From contig JAUWCP010000027.1 in NCBI GenBank assembly GCA_030609245.1, positions 1-16,508 on the forward strand: DNA of 16,508 nucleotides. The letters run 5' to 3'. The stretch comes from Hyphomicrobium sp. Lineage in GTDB: Bacteria; Pseudomonadota; Alphaproteobacteria; Rhizobiales; Hyphomicrobiaceae. The notes under the pieces were generated by a model. That model saw only the letters and a program-made list of their open reading frames with translations, searched no databases and had not been told where the DNA came from. Numbering within the stretch: the first letter of the stretch is position 1; the number at the start of each line of letters is the position of its first letter. Positions 5,847-11,884 of the stretch are shown piece after piece. The position numbers were made by a program, and so were the translations under genes.

Positions 5847-7703
5847 ATGGCGAAGAAGCGTCAGAAAAGAACAAACGGTAAAGCAAGCGAAACGGCGCCT
5901 GGCGTTGTCGGCAAAGCCTATCCCATCATCGACCATACCTACGACGTGGTCGTTGTCGGCGCTGGCGGGGCAGGGTTGCGGGCAACGCTCGGTTGCGCGG
6001 AAGCGGGTTTGAAGACGGCCTGTGTCACCAAAGTGTTTCCCACACGCTCGCACACGGTTGCAGCGCAAGGTGGAGTCGCCGCAGCGCTGGGCAATATGGG
6101 TCCCGACGACTGGCGCTGGCACATGTACGATACGGTTAAGGGCGCCGACTGGCTCGGTGACCAGGACGCCATCGAATACCTGTGCCGCCAGGCGCCTGCC
6201 GCCGTTTATGAGCTGGAGCACTACGGCGTCCCTTTTAGCCGCACCGAGGACGGCCGCATCTATCAGCGTCCGTTCGGGGGCATGACGACAAATTTTGGTG
6301 AAGGCCCGCCGGCGCAACGCACGTGCGCGGCGGCCGATCGCACCGGTCATGCCATGCTGCACACGCTCTATGGGCAGTCGCTGCGCTACTCGGCCGAGTT
6401 TTTCATCGAGTACTTCGCCATCGATTTGCTAATGGACCAGGACGGCGCCTGCCGTGGCGTCATTGCCCTGTCTCTTGAGGACGGGTCGATCCATCAGTTT
6501 CGCGCCGCAAAGACCATTCTGGCGACAGGCGGTTACGGCCGCACTTACTTCTCGTGTACCTCTGCACACATTTGCACCGGCGACGGCAACGCCATGGTGC
6601 TGCGTGCTGGGCTGCCATTGCAAGATATGGAGTTTGTGCAGTTCCACCCCACAGGCATCTATGGTGCTGGTGTCCTCATCACGGAAGGCGCGCGCGGTGA
6701 AGGCGGCTACCTCACCAACTGTGAAGGCGAGCGCTTCATGGAGCGTTATGCGCCACACGCCAAGGATCTCGCCTCGCGCGACGTCGTCTCACGGTCGATG
6801 ACGATTGAGATCCGGGAAGGGCGCGGTTACGGGGACGACGGGGACCATATTTACCTGCACCTCAACCATCTCGACCCAAACATCTTGGCCGAGCGACTGC
6901 CGGGCATCACCGAAAGCGCAATGGTCTTTGCCGGTGTCGATCTACGCCGCCATCCCATCCCTGTGCTGCCTACCGTGCACTACAACATGGGCGGTATCCC
7001 AACGAACTACCACGGCGAGGTTCTCACCAGCGTCGATGGCGACCCTAATCGCGTCGTTCCCGGTCTCATGGCGATTGGTGAGGCGGCCTGCGTCTCGGTC
7101 CACGGGGCCAACCGTTTGGGTTCCAACTCGCTTATCGACCTAGTCGTTTTCGGCCGGGCCGCGGGTTTGCGCTGCGCCGAGACCATCGAACCGGGCACCC
7201 CTCAGCCCGAGCTGACGCGTGACGCAGCCGACCTTGCGCTCTCTCGTCTTGATCGCTTCCGCTATGCCAAGGGGGGCACGGTCACGGCCGAACTGCGCCT
7301 CAAAATGCAGAAGTCGATGCAAACGCATTGCGCGGTTTTCCGCGACGGTCCGGTGCTGGCCGAAGGCGTCCGCCAGATTGGCGAGACCTGGAAAGCGTCC
7401 GACGACATACGCGTTACCGACCGTTCGCTCATTTGGAACTCCGATCTCATCGAAACGCTCGAATACGACAATTTGATTTCGCAAGCGGCGGTAACGGTGA
7501 CAGGTGCGGAAAATCGCGAGGAAAGCCGCGGTGCGCACGCACGCGAAGACTTCCCTGATCGCGACGACGTCAACTGGATGAAGCACACGCTCGCTTGGGC
7601 CGACTACGGCACGAAGACGGTTCGGCTCGGCTATCGGCCGGTTCACACGCACACCATGACCAACGAGGTCAAATACATCGAGCCTAAGCCGCGCGTGTAC
7701 TGA
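5847..7703 (+). CDS. sdhA: Succinate dehydrogenase flavoprotein subunit
   Basis: 618-residue catalytic subunit of complex II, oxidising succinate to fumarate on covalently bound FAD. Seen: GAGGAGLRAT Rossmann dinucleotide motif (38-47), TRSHTVAAQGG with His69 as the FAD-linking histidine, QFHPTGIYGAGVLITEGARGEGG (residues 265-287; only key parts quoted from it are His267 and Arg283, the catalytic Arg of E. coli Arg286), and HYNMGG (378-383) with the substrate histidine. Length is slightly longer than average because of a Lys-rich N-terminal extension of about 25 residues (MAKKRQKRTN...). Directly follows sdhD, so it is part of the sdhCDA operon. Unlike the usual sdhCDAB order, sdhB does not follow; a strong hairpin terminates the transcript 62 bp downstream. 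Confidence 0.98.
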   Translation: MAKKRQKRTNGKASETAPGVVGKAYPIIDHTYDVVVVGAGGAGLRATLGCAEAGLKTACVTKVFPTRSHTVAAQGGVAAALGNMGPDDWRWHMYDTVKGADWLGDQDAIEYLCRQAPAAVYELEHYGVPFSRTEDGRIYQRPFGGMTTNFGEGPPAQRTCAAADRTGHAMLHTLYGQSLRYSAEFFIEYFAIDLLMDQDGACRGVIALSLEDGSIHQFRAAKTILATGGYGRTYFSCTSAHICTGDGNAMVLRAGLPLQDMEFVQFHPTGIYGAGVLITEGARGEGGYLTNCEGERFMERYAPHAKDLASRDVVSRSMTIEIREGRGYGDDGDHIYLHLNHLDPNILAERLPGITESAMVFAGVDLRRHPIPVLPTVHYNMGGIPTNYHGEVLTSVDGDPNRVVPGLMAIGEAACVSVHGANRLGSNSLIDLVVFGRAAGLRCAETIEPGTPQPELTRDAADLALSRLDRFRYAKGGTVTAELRLKMQKSMQTHCAVFRDGPVLAEGVRQIGETWKASDDIRVTDRSLIWNSDLIETLEYDNLISQAAVTVTGAENREESRGAHAREDFPDRDDVNWMKHTLAWADYGTKTVRLGYRPVHTHTMTNEVKYIEPKPRVY

Positions 7704-7764
7704 CCCCTCGACGATCACAGCTTCAACACGGCCGGTGAAATGGCAGTTCGTTGGGCACAGAGAA

Positions 7765-7795
7765 AAAGCGGCAGCCAAGACTTGGCTGCCGCTTT
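7765..7795. terminator. Bidirectional terminator between sdhA and pqqA
   Basis: Perfect 15-base inverted repeat (AAAGCGGCAGCCAAG at 7765-7779, one central A, then CTTGGCTGCCGCTTT at 7781-7795). The G+C-rich stem is flanked by an A-run on the left and a T-run on the right, so it would work as an intrinsic terminator for both converging transcripts: sdhCDA from the left and pqqA from the right. Confidence 0.85.
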
Positions 7796-7818
7796 AAACT
7801 TAGTCCGTTGGATCGACG

Positions 7819-7908
7819 TTAGATGATGTCGATCTCGGCCGGAAGATACGAGGTGACCTCAAGGCCAACTTCTTGCTCGCGAACTGCAGGCTTGCTCCAA
7901 ACCTTCAT
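7819..7908 (-). CDS. pqqA: Pyrroloquinoline quinone precursor peptide PqqA
   Basis: 29-residue ribosomal precursor peptide for PQQ, the cofactor of methanol and other quinoprotein dehydrogenases. The peptide starts MKVWSKPAVREQ and carries GLEVTSYLPAEID, matching the PqqA core in which PqqE cross-links the Glu and Tyr that become PQQ: here Glu17 and Tyr21, with the conserved E-x3-Y spacing. A strong ribosome binding site, GAGGAGGAAG (7911-7920), ends 2 nt before the ATG. The gene is an orphan: downstream on its strand is the terminator and then oppositely oriented sdhA, so pqqB-E must be elsewhere. It is shorter than typical gene-calling cutoffs and is easily missed. An additional pqqA copy elsewhere in the genome is possible. 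Confidence 0.92.
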   Translation of the reverse strand: MKVWSKPAVREQEVGLEVTSYLPAEIDII

Positions 7909-7910
7909 GA

Positions 7911-7920
7911 CTTCCTCCTC
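7911..7920 (-). promoter_or_regulatory. Strong ribosome binding site of pqqA
   Basis: GAGGAGGAAG on the minus strand contains the full AGGAGG anti-SD match, 5 nt before the ATG. It is the best ribosome binding site in the window, fitting a peptide that must be made in stoichiometric excess. Confidence 0.8.
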
Positions 7921-8021
7921 TTGAATAACTGGCGGACCGCCGGCCCGCCTTAGTAACTGGGATATAGCAGCTTGAAGTGATCAACAGAAATCGCAATCGC
8001 GTGATGTTCAGATAAGAAAAG

Positions 8022-8038
8022 TTTATCGCATCGATAAA
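8022..8038. promoter_or_regulatory. Candidate operator palindrome upstream of pqqA
   Basis: TTTATCG-CAT-CGATAAA, a 17-bp perfect interrupted palindrome in the A+T-rich part of the pqqA upstream region, about 115 bp before its start codon. Size and symmetry suit a dimeric regulator. No specific regulator is inferred. Confidence 0.3.
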
Positions 8039-8176
8039 GTTTACTCGGGGGCTGACTGGTCGTCCGCCGTACATGGGCAGGCTGGTGCCCATCAAGCGCC
8101 TTGCCGTTTTCCGCGCTCGTCCAGCGGCACGAATGCAAACAATTTAGCTTAAATTCGCCTGCCCGATTTTCGTGAA

Positions 8177-8200
8177 ACCATACGTTACCGCGTGTATGGT
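8177..8200. promoter_or_regulatory. Candidate operator inverted repeat upstream of the small exported protein gene
   Basis: ACCATAC (8177-8183) and GTATGGT (8194-8200) form a perfect 7-bp inverted repeat with half-site centres 17 bp apart, a layout common for TetR-like repressors. It lies about 72 bp before ATG 8272, a plausible promoter position. The assignment is by layout only. Confidence 0.35.
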
Positions 8201-8214
8201 CGTGCTCAATCAGC

Positions 8215-8247
8215 GGAGCTAAAATGCGCGATAGCGTGTCTAGCTCC
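8215..8247 (+). promoter_or_regulatory. Leader hairpin with a possible 12-codon leader ORF
   Basis: GGAGCTA (8215-8221) pairs perfectly with TAGCTCC (8241-8247). The left arm includes GGAG, 5 nt before an ATG at 8224 that opens a 12-codon frame (MRDSVSSSRNAI) stopping at TAG 8260-8262, only 9 nt before the next gene. The hairpin would hide the ribosome binding site of the mini-ORF. This could be a translational switch or chance; nothing in the peptide resembles a known attenuation leader. Confidence 0.25.
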
Positions 8248-8271
8248 CGTAACGCAATTTAGGGCTGTGTC

Positions 8272-8547
8272 ATGAAAGAGTATACCGCCTCTCCTCTTCT
8301 TGCCCTCGCTGCAGCGATTATCTTGCTCGGTGGTAGCGTCGCGCCCAGTTTTGGCGGCGCAGCATCCAAGTCCGCGCCCAAGGACGAGGCGGAGGTCATC
8401 CTGGAAGACGCTAAGAAAAACGATCCCGTGACCGCCGCCGACCTGGAGGCATGCATGAAGGATTGGGATTCAGAAACTCGGATGACGAAAAATGAGTGGG
8501 AAAGCAGCTGTAAGCGGACGCTGAAATTTTTCCCCGAAGATGAATGA
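8272..8547 (+). CDS. Small exported protein of unknown function
   Basis: 91 residues. The N-terminus (MKEYTASPLLALAAAIILLGG) is a signal-peptide-like hydrophobic segment with a likely cleavage site near SFGGAA (27-31). The mature part is about 60 residues, strongly acidic/lysine-mixed, with two cysteines (in LEACMKDW and ESSCKRT) that could form a disulfide in the periplasm. The MTKNEWESSCKR segment resembles a motif I associate with uncharacterised alphaproteobacterial exported proteins, but I cannot name a family. Ribosome binding is weak (GGGCTGTG just upstream). Next to it is another small exported cysteine-containing protein gene 106 bp downstream. Confidence 0.75.
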   Translation: MKEYTASPLLALAAAIILLGGSVAPSFGGAASKSAPKDEAEVILEDAKKNDPVTAADLEACMKDWDSETRMTKNEWESSCKRTLKFFPEDE

Positions 8548-8640
8548 GCGTGTGTGCGCTCATGCTCTTGCGCTAAGACAACCCAAGCATACAATTATAC
8601 ATTGAGTAGGCTCGCATTAGACTGCGGGGGGCTGGATACT

Positions 8641-8646
8641 GGAGGA
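8641..8646 (+). promoter_or_regulatory. Ribosome binding site choosing a GTG start
   Basis: GGAGGA lies 7 nt before GTG 8654 and 13 nt before ATG 8660, so the GTG is the better-placed start for the downstream exported protein gene. The two choices differ by only two residues. Confidence 0.6.
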
Positions 8647-8653
8647 AGTTCTC

Positions 8654-8968
8654 GTGACCATGTCCGCTGCTCTGCGCTTAAGCTGCGCAGCCGTCTTCGC
8701 TGCCGCTGTCTTCGCAGCTCCGGCAAGCGCGGCCATTAAATGCAACCGCGGAAGTCAGCTCGTGAGCGGCCAGTGGATTGCCACGCCCTATTGTCAGGAT
8801 CAGTACTTGGCAGAGGTCGCACGCAAGTCGGGGTTCAAAGCGTCGGCGGCCAAGATCCGCAACAATCCGAACTACAAGAAGAACCTTTGTCAGTACATGT
8901 ATAGTGACATTCGCGTGCAGCAGACCTGCCTCGATGCCGGTGTGCCACAACTTTTCGGCATACCCTAG
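8654..8968 (+). CDS. Small exported four-cysteine protein, conserved in Rhizobiales-type genomes
   Basis: 104 residues beginning at GTG. A clear signal peptide (about residues 1-27, Ala-rich, ending in PASA before AIKC) sends it to the periplasm. The mature domain of about 77 residues has four cysteines: IKCN, TPYCQDQYL, NLCQYMY and QTCLD. These could form two disulfides. The pattern IKCNRGSQLVSGQWIATPYC, then a YLAEVAR helix, then IRNNPNYKKNLC, resembles a widespread uncharacterised exported family of Hyphomicrobiales that I recall from similar genomes; no function is known to me. It converges on the Nudix gene with only 4 bp between stop codons. Confidence 0.82.
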   Translation: MTMSAALRLSCAAVFAAAVFAAPASAAIKCNRGSQLVSGQWIATPYCQDQYLAEVARKSGFKASAAKIRNNPNYKKNLCQYMYSDIRVQQTCLDAGVPQLFGIP

Positions 8969-8972
8969 CGCT

Positions 8973-9386
8973 TCACATTAGCGACAGCGCGCGTTCTGCA
9001 TCTTCTAAGATCTGCGCGTGGTCGAAGGCCAGCGTAACGGATCGCCAATCCGCAACCCATTCGGTTGCCGCCGCGTCGTCACCGGCCTTTGCCTCGGCGT
9101 GGTCGATGCGAGCTAGGAACGCCACCGAGCACGTGTGGCCGCGCGGATCGCGATTAGGGTCGGAGTAGACGCCGACCAGAGTTAGGGCCCGAGCTGCGAT
9201 CCCTGTCTCCTCTTTGAGTTCGCGGCGGCAAGCGTCCGTAGCTGTCTCGCCGACATCGACGAAGCCGCCTGGCAGTGCGTATTGGCCTTTAAAGGGCGGA
9301 TTCTTGCGGCGGATGAGCAGCACGCGGCCTTGCGCGTCGAATACAACGCAGTCGGTGGTTAATGCTGGCGTTTTAGGAAGGGGCAT
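8973..9386 (-). CDS. Nudix hydrolase, ADP-ribose pyrophosphatase-like
   Basis: 137 residues. The full Nudix box, G-x5-E-x7-REL-x-EETGI, spans residues 41-63 (GFVDVGETATDACRRELKEE followed by TGI) and provides the Mg-binding glutamates for cleaving a nucleoside diphosphate linked to another moiety. VYSDPNRDPRGHTCSVAFLA (73-92) after the box is typical of ADP-ribose pyrophosphatase relatives and suggests ADP-ribose or a related NAD-derived substrate (inference). The start at 9386 is chosen because MPLPKTPALTTDCVVF begins the Nudix fold. An in-frame start at 9449 would add 21 residues with no family character. The upstream ribosome binding site is weak either way. Confidence 0.92.
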   Translation of the reverse strand: MPLPKTPALTTDCVVFDAQGRVLLIRRKNPPFKGQYALPGGFVDVGETATDACRRELKEETGIAARALTLVGVYSDPNRDPRGHTCSVAFLARIDHAEAKAGDDAAATEWVADWRSVTLAFDHAQILEDAERALSLM

Positions 9387-9790
9387 GTGGCTCACACATT
9401 TTGAGTGGCATGAGAACGTCAGCATTGGCTGATCGTGCCGCAACTGCAACCTAACTCGCCTGCAACCACTGTCCTGCGCAATCCCAAGACTTTTGGCCTC
9501 ATTTCTCGTTCATGCCCAAGCTCGTCGCATGACGCCTCGAAAACAGGGCACGACCGTGAGCTGGGGCTCTTGGAGGCGGAGGCTGTGGTGCGGGATTTGG
9601 GCACGCGTCGGCTGGAGCGAGCGCGGCCCGCCCCCTTGCGTTGCTTGCGGCAAGGGCGCATGAGGCGCAACGAGGTCTATGCGCGGGGCAAGTAGGTATG
9701 CGAGGGCGATTTTCACGGCCGCGGAGCAAACCCGGAAAGAACCAGAACAACAAACCTGGCGCTCTATTTGAGAGCGTGGGTGAAACGCGC
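9387..9790. other. 404-bp divergent intergenic region with G+C-rich structure
   Basis: Lies between the divergent Nudix gene and the membrane-anchored protein gene. A plus-strand open frame (GTG 9435 to 9695) and minus-strand frames exist but have no recognisable protein character. The stretch 9590-9690 is very G+C-rich with a hairpin, CCCTTGC (9633-9639) against GCAAGGG (9650-9656), and might be a structured 5' leader or small RNA. I see no match to 6S, SRP, RNase P or tmRNA signatures. If the downstream gene starts at ATG 9698 instead of 9791, part of this region is coding. Confidence 0.45.
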
Positions 9791-10342
9791 ATGGCGCCCG
9801 ACCCGTTCACTGTTGTATTGCCGGCGCTGGCGGCTCTTGGCGCCATCGCATCGATCGCCACCATCAACTGGTCGGCTCAGGAAAAGACGCCGGACCGCGC
9901 CAAAGCGAAGCGCAAAGCTTCAATGGCGCTGCGCGACATGGAAACGTGCTGTCTTGGACTGCAGGAAATATTTCGCCGTTTTCTACGCAATCCGAAGCTG
10001 TTCGCAGGTGAGGGTGCGTCGGCCTCCTCGCCCTTGAAGTTCGGCGTGCATGGGCCGCGCGTCGGAACGGATGCCGCCCGGCTGTTCCAGCAACTTGTCA
10101 ACGATGTCGCCTCGATGCTGGTGCTCGCCTCGCAAAATGCTGTCGACGTGATGTCGGCGGTGGAGGATGGGGAGGTCGATGCACCTGAAACGCTGTTTTT
10201 CGGTTTCGGAGAGCAGCAGGAGCGATTGAACAAGGTCATTCAAGCGCGCGCGACCTTAAGGGTCTCGGTTGAGACGGGCGCCGATGTGGCGACAAAGCTC
10301 ACTGAGCTGGTGCGTGAGCTGAAGAAGCATCGTGTGGGGTAA
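9791..10342 (+). CDS. Membrane-anchored protein of unknown function
   Basis: 183 residues from ATG 9791. One N-terminal hydrophobic segment (about 6-26, PFTVVLPALAALGAIASIAT) is followed by a Lys/Arg-rich stretch (EKTPDRAKAKRKAS), a positive-inside pattern that puts the rest in the cytoplasm. The soluble part is mainly helical with possible coiled-coil near the C-terminus (EQQERLNKVIQARATLRV to ELVRELKKH). No enzyme motif seen. An alternative ATG at 9698 would add a basic 31-residue N-terminus (MRGRFSRPRSKPGKNQNNK...). I prefer 9791 because the hydrophobic anchor then sits at the N-terminus, but neither start has a convincing ribosome binding site. It is the last gene before sdhB, 123 bp upstream of it. 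Confidence 0.65.
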   Translation: MAPDPFTVVLPALAALGAIASIATINWSAQEKTPDRAKAKRKASMALRDMETCCLGLQEIFRRFLRNPKLFAGEGASASSPLKFGVHGPRVGTDAARLFQQLVNDVASMLVLASQNAVDVMSAVEDGEVDAPETLFFGFGEQQERLNKVIQARATLRVSVETGADVATKLTELVRELKKHRVG

Positions 10343-10391
10343 GGACATAGGTGGGCGCCGAAGAACCGCAATTTGCAGGGCCTTGCGGGCG

Positions 10392-10420
10392 TTGACAGCC
10401 GCAGCGCGACAGCCGCATGT
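10392..10420 (+). promoter_or_regulatory. Candidate sdhB promoter with a direct repeat
   Basis: TTGACA (10392-10397) is a consensus -35 hexamer, but the -10 position at 17-bp spacing (GCATGT) is poor. The -35 overlaps the first of two direct repeats GACAGCCGCA (10394-10403 and 10408-10417, 14-bp period), a possible activator or repressor site. Because sdhB is cut off from sdhCDA by 2.7 kb and a terminator, it needs its own promoter. Confidence 0.3.
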
Positions 10421-10465
10421 GGAGAGGCGCATTCGCCCGCAGCCAGCAGAGGAAAGCCACGGGTC

Positions 10466-11242
10466 ATGGTTCAGCTGACACTTCCCAAGAACTCCAAAGT
10501 CGAGACCGGAAAGACGTGGAATTCACCAGGCTCTGAGGGTGACTGGACGGAGTTTCGAATCTATCGCTGGAATCCTGACGATAGCGCCAACCCACGCGTT
10601 GACACCTATTGGGTGGATTGTGGCAACTGCGGCCCCATGGTTCTCGACGCCCTCATCAAGATCAAAAACGAGATCGATGCGACGCTTACCTTCCGCCGCT
10701 CCTGCCGCGAGGGCATTTGCGGCTCATGCTCGATGAACATTGATGGCATCAATACGCTTGCCTGCCTCAAGGGCTACGATGACATCAAGGGGCCCGTGAA
10801 AATCTACCCGCTGCCGCACATGCAAGTCGTCAAGGATCTCGTCCCTGATATGACCAACTTCTACGCGCAGCACCAACTGATTGAACCGTGGCTTAAGACC
10901 GATACGCCCGCGCCACCCAAGGAGTGGAAGCAGAGCCACGAGGATCGCCAGAAGCTCGACGGGCTTTACGAGTGCATCCTGTGCGCGTGCTGTTCGACCT
11001 CGTGCCCAAGTTATTGGTGGAATTCGGACCGGTACTTGGGCCCTGCCGCCTTATTGCAGGCCTATCGCTGGGTGAACGACTCGCGAGACGAGGCCACTGG
11101 CGAGCGCCTCGACGCCCTTGAGGACCCGTTCCGGCTCTATCGCTGCCATACGATCCTCAACTGCACCAAGGCCTGCCCCAAGGGGCTCAACCCGGCCGCG
11201 GCCATCGCCAACATCAAGCGCAAGATGGTGGAGCGGACTTAA
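10466..11242 (+). CDS. sdhB: Succinate dehydrogenase iron-sulfur subunit
   Basis: 258-residue electron-transfer subunit of complex II, linking SdhA flavin to quinone through three clusters. All ligands are visible: [2Fe-2S] Cys80, Cys85, Cys88 and Cys100 (SCREGICGSCSMNIDG then LAC); [4Fe-4S] Cys170, Cys173, Cys176 and Cys237; [3Fe-4S] Cys180, Cys227 and Cys233 (ECILCACCSTSCPSYWW, RCHTILNC, ACPKG). Length matches alphaproteobacterial SdhB (about 259). The ATG at 10466 is chosen over upstream in-frame starts because GAGGAAA lies about 12 nt upstream and family sequence begins there. The gene is separated from sdhA by five unrelated genes, unlike the usual sdhCDAB order. It converges on the lipoprotein gene with 5 bp between stops. 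Confidence 0.97.
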   Translation: MVQLTLPKNSKVETGKTWNSPGSEGDWTEFRIYRWNPDDSANPRVDTYWVDCGNCGPMVLDALIKIKNEIDATLTFRRSCREGICGSCSMNIDGINTLACLKGYDDIKGPVKIYPLPHMQVVKDLVPDMTNFYAQHQLIEPWLKTDTPAPPKEWKQSHEDRQKLDGLYECILCACCSTSCPSYWWNSDRYLGPAALLQAYRWVNDSRDEATGERLDALEDPFRLYRCHTILNCTKACPKGLNPAAAIANIKRKMVERT

Positions 11243-11243
11243 A

Positions 11244-11257
11244 CCCGCTAGCGCGGG
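11244..11257. terminator. Short hairpin between sdhB and the lipoprotein gene
   Basis: CCCGC (11244-11248), loop TAGC, GCGGG (11253-11257). It starts 1 bp after the sdhB stop and overlaps the stop codon of the converging lipoprotein gene. The stem is only 5 bp with no T-tract, so its role as a terminator is uncertain. Confidence 0.3.
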
Positions 11258-11703
11258 CAGCGCGGTAGCGAGAACGTGCAGCTCGGCACCGGCGTATTAC
11301 GCAGCTCTTTGGCCTTCTCCGGATCGCGCTCGCTTTGCCATTGATAGGGGCTGCGCACGTTCATATGCGCATAGCTCACCCGCGCCAGCTTGCCCCGATC
11401 CATGGTGAGGCTCGCCGTACACTCAGCGTTCTTGATGTCCGCGCCCGGCACGGGACCGGGGCCGCTATAGTGATAGATCAGCGTCTCGGCGTTCGTTCCG
11501 GCCGGTATGCGCGAGCGGGGCTGGCCGGCGCAACGCAGCACGTCCGCCTTGCTCATGCCGATATAGGGCTTGCCGTGATCGACGCGGTTGAGCTCCCTGA
11601 TGGCGTCCTCCGGGCCCGACCCGCCACCGCCGCAAGCGGTCAGCAGGGCGGCCGCACCAAGGGCGCCCAGAACCGCAGCTTTGGCTCGGGAAAGTCCTCT
11701 CAT
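11248..11703 (-). CDS. Outer-membrane-type lipoprotein with SmpA/BamE-like motif
   Basis: 151 residues. The N-terminus MRGLSRAKAAVLGALGAAAL leads to the lipobox LLTAC with Cys24 as the lipid-attachment residue, then a Gly/Ser linker. Residues 47-115 carry IGMSKADVLRCAGQP, the GMS-K-x-V-x-x-x-x-GxP pattern of SmpA/OmlA/BamE-like lipoproteins, followed by TLIYHYSG and a beta-strand-rich stretch. Additional Cys at 58, 95, 142 and 149 could form disulfides. BamE-type relatives stabilise envelope assembly machinery, but many proteins with this fold have unknown roles, so function is only suggested. Start 11703 is chosen because it gives a standard lipoprotein signal; an ATG at 11736 would add 11 residues. 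Confidence 0.82.
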   Translation of the reverse strand: MRGLSRAKAAVLGALGAAALLTACGGGGSGPEDAIRELNRVDHGKPYIGMSKADVLRCAGQPRSRIPAGTNAETLIYHYSGPGPVPGADIKNAECTASLTMDRGKLARVSYAHMNVRSPYQWQSERDPEKAKELRNTPVPSCTFSLPRCPR

Positions 11704-11884
11704 CAGGTCATTTGCCCCACGTCCACGCACATCCATCCCTTTTCATAAGCTGGAAAAGGCCCTAGCGCCAGATTGCGAGGGCTTTGGGGCACCTCGCCCT
11801 ATCCAGCCTCAGCGGCGGCGAGGCCCCTTCACATCTCGCGAAATTCACTGTTCCGCGCGGAGCCCGGCACGTAGGCTTGCACCC

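Larger units (their letters stand above)
7909..8271. other. 363-bp divergent intergenic region between pqqA and a small exported protein
   Basis: No convincing gene. Short open frames on the minus strand here have no family features. It holds the pqqA leader, with a G+C hairpin (GGCGG 7931-7935 against CCGCC 7945-7949) flanked by direct repeats TAACTGG (7926-7932, 7954-7960). It also has an A+T-rich stretch around 7960-8040 that likely carries the pqqA promoter (TATATC on the minus strand near 7964-7969 is a weak -10 candidate). Two inverted repeats lie nearer the plus-strand gene (8177-8200 and 8215-8247), listed separately. Confidence 0.5.

Noticed and set aside
7140..7778. 212-codon open frame on the minus strand crossing the sdhA terminator
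   Set aside because: Antisense to the end of sdhA and starts inside the terminator hairpin; no family features.
9435..9695. 86-codon plus-strand frame from GTG
   Set aside because: Arg/Pro/Ala-rich composition with no family pattern or ribosome binding site, and competing open frames on the other strand.
9590..9720. Possible known structural RNA (6S, SRP, RNase P, tmRNA)
   Set aside because: None of the conserved signature segments of these RNAs could be found.
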